From Roseimaritima sp. (lineage in GTDB: Bacteria; Planctomycetota; Planctomycetia; Pirellulales; Pirellulaceae), in contig SLFV01000567.1 of assembly GCA_007124075.1 (NCBI GenBank), positions 1-5,675 of the forward strand: 5,675 nt of DNA. Reading direction: 5' to 3'. Below the pieces are notes generated by a model. That model ran no database searches and had not been told where the DNA came from. It saw only the letters and a program-made list of their open reading frames with translations. A program made the translations under genes and the position numbers. Positions 1 through 4,695 of the stretch are shown piece by piece. Numbering within the stretch: the first letter of the stretch is position 1; the number at the start of each line of letters is the position of its first letter.

Positions 1-374
1 CCGGGAGTCAGCAGCAACCAGCCTGAATCAGGCCACGTCGCGCCATTGTCCGCAACCGAGTGGTCGGCCGATTGCAACAGGTCGATCAGGTATTGACGGT
101 TCTGTGGCTCCGCGTCAAGGAAGGCCAGTCGCTGGTGTAGCTCTCGCTGGCTCCAGCGACGGAGTTTTTTGACTTGGAGGTCGCGGACCGTCCGCAGTTG
201 GCTGGCCGTATTCTCCAAAATCGATTCCGCGATCCGCTGCCGAAACCCCAGCGTTCCCAGCGTCAACAGCAATAGCAGCGTGAGACTAAGCACGGGCAGG
301 GGGTGCAACAGCAAGGACCCAATCGCAGGCCGATCACGATGCGTATTTCCGCGCGGGCGACTAACGTGATCCAT
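1..374 (-). CDS. N-terminal fragment of a membrane-anchored sensor/signalling protein (runs off left edge)
   Basis: The frame reads from ATG at 374 to the window edge with no stop, giving 124 complete codons. It starts MDHVSRPRGNTHRDRP. A strongly hydrophobic helix follows at about residues 19-45 (LPVLSLTLLLLLTLGTLGF), then a charged, probably helical stretch (LRTVRDLQVKKLRRWSQREL). A short cytoplasmic tail, one membrane helix and then a helical region is the usual opening of bacterial membrane sensors such as histidine kinases, adenylate cyclases or chemoreceptor-like proteins. The pattern LRxVRxxQVKKLxxW resembles the first helix of extracytoplasmic sensor domains in those families. The output domain lies outside the window, so the exact class is unknown. 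The start is well fixed: an in-frame TAG lies just upstream at 381-383 and no other start codon fits between. The gene follows the DUF1571 gene by 13 bases and is probably co-transcribed with it. No clear Shine-Dalgarno is visible. Confidence 0.8.
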   Translation of the reverse strand, partial: MDHVSRPRGNTHRDRPAIGSLLLHPLPVLSLTLLLLLTLGTLGFRQRIAESILENTASQLRTVRDLQVKKLRRWSQRELHQRLAFLDAEPQNRQYLIDLLQSADHSVADNGATWPDSGWLLLTP

Positions 375-387
375 GGACCGCTAGGCA

Positions 388-1398
388 TTAGGGAAATTGA
401 TAATCGAGGTTATCAGGATCAAAGTCGGAATCTGTGAGCCCCACATTTAACTCCACATTAGTGTACGTATACGACTCGATCATCGGTAGTGTGTCTTCAC
501 CCCCTTCGGAGGACCAGCCAAAAGCGGTGTAGCGAAGCGGGATCAATCGCTGCTGGTCAAAACTAATTTCGGCCAATGAGAAATCATCGGGCCCATCGGT
601 TGGCATCAGCCGTCGGACTTGGATCAGCGTGCAGGGCGTCTGCCCCTCCTGATGCCCCGTCGACATCGTTACCACGACGTTATCCCCTTCAAGATCCCGC
701 TCGCCTCGCTGGATCAGCTTTCGTACCAAATTGGTTAATCCAATCTGGGTCACCGGATACCGATTCCCGCGCATCGCGAGAAATCCCTCCGGTTCCAGAC
801 GCACCCGCATGACATTCAAAATTCCAGCACCATGGGCCACCATTTTCCCGTCGGCTGCAGCCTGGTCCCAGATGACCTCTTGTCCGGCAAGCGATTGGGG
901 GCTGACGAACCGCAGGTAGACCCGCTTGGGACGCTTCAGTTTTCCGTCAACCCACCGCGCGGTCTGTAGTTTCAGTTCAATCTCCTCGGCTGGCCGCAGT
1001 TGACTGCCGATCCGTTCCTGTTTGACCAACGTCGCCGTGTAATCGTCAATTTCGGTTTCTAACCGCGTCAAAGATTCCCGCGCAAGTCGCAGAACGTCCT
1101 CCATGCTGACTTCCGACGTCGTGGTTGATTCCTGTTGATCGTCTTTGGTTGCAGATTTCGTCGTTGCTACCGCTGCGGGTGTCGGAGCCGTCACCGGTTG
1201 CGGTTGTCCCGGTGGAGCCGATGGCGGTTTGGTGTACCGCCCCAACAAAAACCCAACGGCTAACAAGATCAGCGGTATCAGACAACGCTCCCAGCGACCC
1301 GCGGAAGTTTCCGCGACGGTAGGCTTGACTGCGGTGCCCGGCTGCGGTGCAGTATCGGGCGGCGCTGCGGCATCTACACTTTTGACAGGTTGACCCAT
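388..1398 (-). CDS. DUF1571 family protein, membrane-anchored
   Basis: This 336-residue protein has a short cytoplasmic N-terminus and one membrane helix at about 39-53 (CLIPLILLAVGFLLGRY). A Pro/Ala/Thr-rich linker (about 55-95) leads to a globular extracytoplasmic domain at about 100-328. That domain matches what I know of DUF1571: a YTATLVKQER-like opening (120-129), a YLRFVSPQSLAGQEVIW strand region, GNRYPVTQIGLTNLV (211-225) and the closing LNVGLTDSDFDPDN motif. DUF1571 is common in planctomycetes and its biochemical role is unknown. The fold may resemble outer-membrane lipoprotein-sorting domains such as LolA (inference). I chose ATG 1398, which leaves a 25-bp overlap with the upstream gene. 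An in-frame ATG at 1440 would add 14 residues (MVLPWWNRDLDAGK), but it overlaps by 67 bp and has no ribosome-binding site. GGAAAG sits right before 1398, closer than ideal. The stop is TAA. Confidence 0.88.
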   Translation of the reverse strand: MGQPVKSVDAAAPPDTAPQPGTAVKPTVAETSAGRWERCLIPLILLAVGFLLGRYTKPPSAPPGQPQPVTAPTPAAVATTKSATKDDQQESTTTSEVSMEDVLRLARESLTRLETEIDDYTATLVKQERIGSQLRPAEEIELKLQTARWVDGKLKRPKRVYLRFVSPQSLAGQEVIWDQAAADGKMVAHGAGILNVMRVRLEPEGFLAMRGNRYPVTQIGLTNLVRKLIQRGERDLEGDNVVVTMSTGHQEGQTPCTLIQVRRLMPTDGPDDFSLAEISFDQQRLIPLRYTAFGWSSEGGEDTLPMIESYTYTNVELNVGLTDSDFDPDNLDYQFP

Positions 1399-1832
1399 CT
1401 TTCCAGCATCCAAATCACGATTCCACCACGGCAGGACCATAGGAACGTACGAATCCAGTTACCACGCACCAGTTGCTGCGCTGTCTGCAAATCAAATTGC
1501 TGACAAAGCCGATTATGCTGCGGGACTTGTACCGTAAACGTTACTACCCAAATCGCCAACACCAGCGCTAACGCGACCCATGCCGTCGTCGGAAACAACG
1601 GGTTTTTCGCAACTGCCAACAAAACCGCTGCAAATAGTTCTGCTAGCATCAGCGGGATCACGACCAGGCTCACCAGTCGCGTGTGAGCTTGCTGGTAGGT
1701 CACAAACTGCTCCGGCCCGACCTTGGTATACAGCGGATAATGCACGATTTGCACAAACCAAATCAAGCCTACCATTCCCCAAGTGGCCGCGGCTTGGATC
1801 AGTAACAGCCAGGTGGTCGTATCTTGTGCCAT
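1374..1832 (-). CDS. Conserved four-helix integral membrane protein of unknown function
   Basis: This 152-residue protein is almost entirely hydrophobic, with helices at about 8-30, 53-75, 83-102 and 125-143. Motifs that look conserved are IWFVQIVHYPLY (24-35), then F43, Y46, H50 and R52 (a FxxYxxxHxR spacing), VPQHNRL (103-109) and NWIRTFLWSCRGG (125-137). I recall similar small membrane proteins of unknown function in many bacteria, some near the DUF1772 type, but cannot assign a family firmly. The histidines H31, H50 and H106 are candidate functional residues (inference). ATG 1832 is preferred over an in-frame TTG at 1838 because GGGA lies 8 bases upstream of the ATG. The stop is TAG. It is the first gene of the minus-strand cluster, and its 3' end overlaps the start of the DUF1571 gene, so translational coupling is likely. 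Confidence 0.85.
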   Translation of the reverse strand: MAQDTTTWLLLIQAAATWGMVGLIWFVQIVHYPLYTKVGPEQFVTYQQAHTRLVSLVVIPLMLAELFAAVLLAVAKNPLFPTTAWVALALVLAIWVVTFTVQVPQHNRLCQQFDLQTAQQLVRGNWIRTFLWSCRGGIVIWMLERWVNLSKV

Positions 1833-2061
1833 CAGCAATTTCCCGAGCTTGCGGTGGGAGCCAATCCATGCTCGCCGTTATGGTTCGTGCGTCATCCGTT
1901 TCAGCCAGCAGTATGATACAAACAATCAAAGCTTGCACAGCACGACTACCAATGTTGGCGGCAGTCCGCAAACACTCCGGTTTGAGCAGCTTGTTTAATC
2001 TGCCGCTCGCCTTGGTATGGAAAGCCCGCCTGCAACCGCTGTGGTCCCCTGCCCTTTGGTT

Positions 2062-2067
2062 TATAAT
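2062..2067 (+). promoter_or_regulatory. Candidate -10 box (TATAAT) for the HtrA-like gene
   Basis: A perfect TATAAT lies 90 bases upstream of the ATG at 2158. At 16-18 bp spacing the -35 region (around 2038-2044, GCTGTGG) does not resemble TTGACA, and no extended -10 TGn is present. The call therefore rests on the -10 match and its position in a divergent intergenic region. Transcription would begin near 2074, at the first arm of the stem-loop. Confidence 0.4.
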
Positions 2068-2072
2068 ACGGA

Positions 2073-2092
2073 ACCCGCAATAAGCTGCGGGT
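2073..2092 (+). repeat. Perfect 7-bp inverted repeat at the predicted 5' end of the HtrA-like mRNA
   Basis: ACCCGCA (2073-2079) pairs with TGCGGGT (2086-2092) across a 6-nt loop. It is GC-rich and lies directly after the candidate -10 box, so the transcript would begin with this hairpin. That could stabilise the mRNA 5' end, or the DNA could be an operator. No T-run follows, so it is not an intrinsic terminator. Confidence 0.5.
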
Positions 2093-2146
2093 GGATCGGA
2101 ACCGACGGCGCAAGCAGCATCCGACCGCTCGGCCCTCTCCCGAAAC

Positions 2147-2150
2147 AGGA
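2147..2150 (+). promoter_or_regulatory. Ribosome binding site (AGGA) fixing the start at 2158
   Basis: AGGA is followed by a 7-nt AT-rich spacer (TATTTTT) and then ATG. Only from this ATG does the protein begin with a signal peptide. The longer in-frame start at 2017 would place a non-hydrophobic 47-residue segment in front of it and would overlap the candidate promoter. Confidence 0.6.
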
Positions 2151-2157
2151 TATTTTT

Positions 2158-2880
2158 ATGCGTTGGTACTGGCTTGCCTCTGTTTTGTGGGGCGGTTCAC
2201 TGTTACTCCTCCAGGGTGGATTCTGTGCGGAAGTGGAAGAAGCTTTTTTGGATGCGGAACAAACGGCAATCGAAGCAGCGGTGCAGCGCGTTGCTCCGGC
2301 GATCGTTCGGATAGAACTGATCGGGATCGCGGAGACTACCGCCGAAGTGCGAGCCGGTGCGCCGACGGTGGGGACGATCATCGATCCCGATGGCTGGATC
2401 GTTGCTTCAGCGCAGGTCGCAGCGCAACCAGCCGCTACGATTTTGGTGGTCACCCAGACAGCCGAACGATTGACCGCTGCGATTGTCGCACAGGATCGGG
2501 CTCGCGAGTGGGTGCTGCTGAAGGTCGATTCGCCTGAACCTTTACCCGCGGTCAGCTTACTGGCAGACATACCAACCCAGATCGGGCAGTACACCATCGC
2601 GGTGGGTCGGGTTGCCGATGGCGGAAAGCCCGCCGTATCGGTTGGCATCCTTAGTGCTGTCGATCGGCTGCACGGCCGTGCCTTGCAAACCGACGCCCGC
2701 GTCTCCCCGCTTTTTTACGGCGGTCCGCTGCTGAATATTCAAGGCGATGTGCTGGGTTTTTTGGTCCCGGCGATGCCCGATGCCGCGGGTGCCGAGGAGA
2801 AATCAGGCTGGTATGACTCCGGGATCGCCTTCGCAGTACCCACCGATCAAGTTCTGCGACGTGTGCCGCGGATGCAGTAG
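2158..2880 (+). CDS. Secreted HtrA/trypsin-like pseudoprotease domain protein, ended early by TAG
   Basis: This 240-residue product starts with a signal peptide (MRWYWLASVLWGGSLLLLQGG, cleavage probably near residues 23-24). A chymotrypsin/HtrA-like domain follows at about 35-235. The HtrA landmarks are easy to align: IIDPDGWIV (74-82), REWVLLKVD (116-124), YTIAVG (145-150), VSVGILSAV (160-168), QTDA (177-180), GGPLLN (188-193) and GIAFAVPTD (222-230). All three catalytic positions are changed: the His of the usual NHVV is Q86, the Asp of DLALLKV is E117, and the Ser of GNSGGPL is Y187. It should therefore be proteolytically inactive and act as a binding or scaffold domain in the periplasm (inference). 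HtrA proteins normally continue into PDZ domains. Here that part follows in the same frame after the TAG, so this is the N-terminal half of a longer gene. Confidence 0.8.
   Translation: MRWYWLASVLWGGSLLLLQGGFCAEVEEAFLDAEQTAIEAAVQRVAPAIVRIELIGIAETTAEVRAGAPTVGTIIDPDGWIVASAQVAAQPAATILVVTQTAERLTAAIVAQDRAREWVLLKVDSPEPLPAVSLLADIPTQIGQYTIAVGRVADGGKPAVSVGILSAVDRLHGRALQTDARVSPLFYGGPLLNIQGDVLGFLVPAMPDAAGAEEKSGWYDSGIAFAVPTDQVLRRVPRMQ
2878..2880 (+). other. In-frame amber codon interrupting the HtrA-like/PDZ gene
   Basis: The codons read CGG ATG CAG TAG GGA ACC GAT ATC. The stop falls at codon 241, between the end of the protease-like domain (PTDQVLRRVPRMQ) and the start of the first PDZ domain (GTDIHPGLLGI). 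Frame 2158 to 4074 stays in phase, because the distance from 2158 to the downstream start at 2968 is a multiple of three. One substitution from CAG, AAG, GAG, TGG, TCG, TTG, TAC or TAT would restore a single 638-residue protein. Confidence 0.85.
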
Positions 2881-2967
2881 GGAACCGATATCCATCCCGG
2901 GCTGCTGGGGATCGCCGCCGGAGAAGCCGACCCTTATTCGCCTGTCGCCAAAATTGCGGGCGTTCGT

Positions 2968-4074
2968 GTGCGCTCCCCGGCCGAAAAAGCTGGCTTGCAG
3001 CCCAACGATCGTTGGCTAGAAATCGAGGACCAACCGATCAGCTTTCAATATCAGTTGAAACAGATCCTGGGTCAATTTGATGCAGGGGATGAAATTCGCA
3101 TGCGAATTGAGCGCGACGATCAAGAACTGGAACTAAGCGCGACGCTGGCGCAGACCATCCCCCCGCTGGACCTTCAGTCGATTGGGATTTACGTCCGTGG
3201 CGATGCGGAGACCTTACGGATTGTAGGGATCCAGCCCGACTCACCCGCTGCGGTGGGCGGTTTGGAATTGGGCGATCAATTGATTACCTTGCAGGAACTC
3301 CCGATTGTCTCGCGACGGGCACTGCGGCAGCAAATTGCGCTTGCCGATCCGGAAGAAAAACTCCGCTGGAAGGTGCGACGTGGTGACCGGGAAATCGATT
3401 TGGAAACGACGGTCGTTTCGATCGCGGGCAACTTGCGGGCACTGCCCGATGATGACCAGATGTTTCCAACGATTCCGGCGGGTCAGTGGCAAACCGCCCA
3501 GCTTGCTTTGCCCGACGTTGCTAACCAAATCAGGTATTACGCACCGGAGACTGACGGCGACGCGCCTTTGGCGGGCTTGCTGGTGGTGCTGCTTGATCCG
3601 GGCGACACCGAGCTGGAAAAAGCGTTGGAATCGTGGCGATCCGCGGCGGAAAAGTTTTCGGTGGCGGTGGCCGTGATCGCCTCTGCGGACGAAAAGCGTT
3701 GGACCCCTGCCGAAGCGGACGTGGTCTCCCGCGCAGCCGCTCAACTGGCCAACCGTCTTCAGCTTGATCGCTCCGACTGCGGGCTCACCGGCCAGTCCGC
3801 AGCCGCTAGCTTTGCGATGGCTTTGGTGGTCGCGATCACGGAAACCGAGGCTTTCAGTGGCATTGCCGTGGTAACCGAACTGCGTCCCCCCGCGGTTCGG
3901 TTGAAGGAAAACGACGTTGACCTACCATTGCAGTTTGCCCTACCGGTCACGGAGGATGACGACCTGCCTAGCTGGGCGGGGGTGTTGCCCAGGCTGGGCT
4001 ACCCAATCATTCGTACCGGACAACGTGATCCACAAACTTTGCTCCGCTGGGTGCGCACGCTTTCACGACTATGA
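2968..4074 (+). CDS. Two-PDZ and alpha/beta-hydrolase-like C-terminal half of the split gene
   Basis: This is the in-phase continuation after the TAG. The first usable start codon is GTG 2968, but it has no Shine-Dalgarno and lies inside PDZ1, whose GLLGI carboxylate-binding-type loop is encoded upstream at about 2902-2916. Independent initiation is therefore unlikely to give a properly folded protein. PDZ1 continues with SPAEKAGLQPNDRWLEI, the classic SPAxxAGLxxGDxI pattern. PDZ2 shows IGIYV and then DSPAAVGGLELGDQLITL. The last 200 residues look like an alpha/beta-hydrolase fold: a core strand LLVVLLDPGD, a nucleophile-elbow-like GLTGQSAAASFA with Ser at residue 277 of this half, acidic DDD after a strand, and a closing helix LLRWVRTLSRL. 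I see no clear catalytic His near the C-terminus, so activity is doubtful. The stop TGA overlaps the next gene's ATG. Confidence 0.65.
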   Translation: MRSPAEKAGLQPNDRWLEIEDQPISFQYQLKQILGQFDAGDEIRMRIERDDQELELSATLAQTIPPLDLQSIGIYVRGDAETLRIVGIQPDSPAAVGGLELGDQLITLQELPIVSRRALRQQIALADPEEKLRWKVRRGDREIDLETTVVSIAGNLRALPDDDQMFPTIPAGQWQTAQLALPDVANQIRYYAPETDGDAPLAGLLVVLLDPGDTELEKALESWRSAAEKFSVAVAVIASADEKRWTPAEADVVSRAAAQLANRLQLDRSDCGLTGQSAAASFAMALVVAITETEAFSGIAVVTELRPPAVRLKENDVDLPLQFALPVTEDDDLPSWAGVLPRLGYPIIRTGQRDPQTLLRWVRTLSRL

Positions 4075-4430
4075 GTAACCGCGCAAATGCACGAACCGCC
4101 GATGACTGGCGGAGAATCATCCTGGGGTTACTAGCGGTCCTGTTTGTGGGGGCTGCGCTGACGCTGACGTTTGCACCGCTGAATATTTCCGCTAGCGGAC
4201 GCTTCGGCACCGGTTCGCTGTTCCGCTTGGGTGCCGCATGCGGGGCGTTATGGCTTGCGTGGCCGACGCTGCGCAAACCGGCCAATTGGCTCCCATCGGG
4301 TTTCTTGGCGATCATCTTGCTGGCAGTCGGCGTCGTGGCGGTGCAGCCACGCTTGCTGCCCGCAGTCGTCCCCGCCGTGGGCATTCTGCTGACGGTCACC
4401 GCTTTTGTGCGGATCTTACGGGCCTCCTAA
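4071..4430 (+). CDS. Small hydrophobic membrane protein, translationally coupled to the PDZ gene
   Basis: This 119-residue protein has a short charged N-terminus (MSNRANARTADDWRR). Three or four membrane helices follow at about 16-35, 48-65, 74-91 and 95-114, with a basic C-terminus (FVRILRAS). I do not recognise a family. Its ATG shares bases with the TGA of the preceding gene (ATGA), and no separate promoter or strong Shine-Dalgarno is visible. Translation therefore probably depends on ribosomes finishing the PDZ gene. The early TAG in that gene could lower its expression unless downstream reinitiation occurs. A structural or partner role with the periplasmic PDZ protein is a guess from position only. 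The stop is TAA. Confidence 0.75.
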   Translation: MSNRANARTADDWRRIILGLLAVLFVGAALTLTFAPLNISASGRFGTGSLFRLGAACGALWLAWPTLRKPANWLPSGFLAIILLAVGVVAVQPRLLPAVVPAVGILLTVTAFVRILRAS

Positions 4431-4461
4431 TCATTCAAATCCCTCCTAACCGGACCAGTCC

Positions 4462-4489
4462 ACCAATGGGAGCGTTGGTTCTGACCAAC
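4462..4489 (+). repeat. Overlapping alternative hairpins (ACCAA/TTGGT/ACCAA)
   Basis: GTTGGT (4474-4479) pairs with ACCAAC (4484-4489) over a 4-nt loop. The same TTGGT can instead pair with ACCAA at 4462-4466. The two pairings exclude each other. The segment lies about 30 to 60 bases after the stop of the membrane-protein gene and is followed by AAAATCGGAAAAAA on the plus strand. It may be a Rho-dependent end or an RNA-processing site, but it is not a standard terminator. Confidence 0.4.
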
Positions 4490-4549
4490 AAAATCGGAAA
4501 AAACCTACTATCAGGACCTCGATTTCGCCGACATTCATTCACGTAGACC

Positions 4550-4618
4550 GGTTTCTTGGTGCATCTCAGTCCGAAATGCGCATCGAATGGCTTGATGGTC
4601 GGTCGGTGTCAAGAAACC
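4550..4618 (+). repeat. 9-bp perfect inverted repeat enclosing a 51-nt loop
   Basis: GGTTTCTTG (4550-4558) is the exact reverse complement of CAAGAAACC (4610-4618). Inside, CATC (4562-4565) can pair with GATG (4594-4597), and ATGCGCAT (4576-4583) is self-complementary. A branched leader RNA, or paired binding sites for a regulator of the downstream BON gene, are both possible. I do not recognise a known riboswitch. Confidence 0.45.
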
Positions 4619-4638
4619 AACCCAAAGTGTAGCGGCAG

Positions 4639-4663
4639 CCTAGCGGCCCATCGATTTGCTAGG
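4639..4663 (+). repeat. 6-bp inverted repeat CCTAGC/GCTAGG upstream of the BON gene
   Basis: CCTAGC (4639-4644) and GCTAGG (4658-4663) are separated by 13 bases, about 35 bp before the BON-gene start. The left arm overlaps a direct repeat of TAGCGGC (4630-4636 and 4641-4647) with an 11-bp period, close to one helical turn. This arrangement would suit a dimeric DNA-binding protein, but no operator family is recognised. Confidence 0.35.
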
Positions 4664-4682
4664 TTATCAATGCAGAGGACCG

Positions 4683-4689
4683 AAGGAGG
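4683..4689 (+). promoter_or_regulatory. Strong Shine-Dalgarno (AAGGAGG) of the BON gene
   Basis: AAGGAGG, near full complementarity to the 16S rRNA 3' end, lies 6 bases before ATG 4696. It is the strongest ribosome-binding site in the window and suggests high translation of the BON protein. Confidence 0.85.
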
Positions 4690-4695
4690 GATTCG

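Larger units (their letters stand above)
1833..2157. other. Divergent intergenic region (325 bp)
   Basis: This stretch separates the minus-strand cluster from the plus-strand HtrA-like gene, so it should hold promoters for both. On the plus strand it contains a perfect TATAAT box at 2062-2067 and a stem-loop at 2073-2092, both listed separately. For the minus strand I see only a weak TATCAT (complement of 1913-1918) without a convincing -35 box. Two open frames run through it, a minus-strand one starting at 1971 and a plus-strand one starting at 2017. The first mostly overlaps the membrane-protein gene out of frame. The second is an upstream extension of the HtrA-like gene that lacks signal-peptide character. 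I regard neither as coding. Confidence 0.6.
2158..4074 (+). pseudogene. Whole split gene: pseudoprotease, two PDZ domains, alpha/beta-hydrolase-like domain
   Basis: Read through the single TAG at codon 241, the frame encodes 638 residues. The order is signal peptide (1-24), inactive HtrA/trypsin-like domain (35-235), PDZ1 (about 246-331), PDZ2 (about 341-422) and a hydrolase-like domain (about 430-638). The continuity of domains across the TAG shows that it was one gene. No second stop, frameshift or visible decay occurs in the 398 codons after the TAG, so the lesion is recent, a read error, or tolerated through readthrough. The entries for 2158-2880 and 2968-4074 describe the two halves. Confidence 0.75.
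4431..4695. other. Intergenic region with several inverted repeats
   Basis: This 265-bp stretch lies between the membrane-protein gene and the BON gene and has no credible coding frame. It contains a short hairpin at 4474-4489 with a competing pairing at 4462-4479, a 9-bp inverted repeat with wide spacing at 4550-4618, an 8-bp palindrome at 4576-4583, a GGTC triplet repeat at 4597-4607 and an inverted repeat at 4639-4663. The BON-gene promoter should be here, but I see no good -35/-10 pair. No hairpin is followed by a T-run, so no intrinsic terminator can be called. Confidence 0.55.

Noticed and set aside
1913..1941. Minus-strand promoter for the membrane protein/DUF1571/sensor cluster
   Set aside because: TATCAT is a fair -10 match, but no -35-like hexamer occurs at 16-18 bp, so it is too weak to list as a feature.
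1513..1971. 152-residue minus-strand open frame with a hydrophobic N-terminus (AVQALIVCIILLAE)
   Set aside because: It mostly overlaps the convincing membrane-protein gene in another frame. After the first 25 residues the sequence looks like an out-of-frame shadow with no domain pattern or conserved motif.
2017..2157. Upstream in-frame extension of the HtrA-like gene (start at 2017)
   Set aside because: It would bury the signal peptide behind 47 residues, overlaps the TATAAT box and hairpin, and lacks a ribosome-binding site. ATG 2158 has AGGA at proper spacing.
2061..2648. 195-residue minus-strand open frame opposite the HtrA-like gene
   Set aside because: Its Ser/Ala/Thr-rich composition is typical of the antisense of a GC-rich gene, and the plus-strand frame has clear HtrA landmarks.
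2878..2880. Pyrrolysine or general amber reassignment as the reason for the TAG
   Set aside because: There is no pyrrolysine gene in view, and TAG serves as the normal stop of the 1374-1832 gene. Mutation, error or local readthrough is simpler.
4474..4489. Hairpin after the small membrane-protein gene as an intrinsic terminator
   Set aside because: The stem is only 6 bp and is followed by an A-rich, not T-rich, tract on the plus strand. The minus-strand flank has no T-run either.
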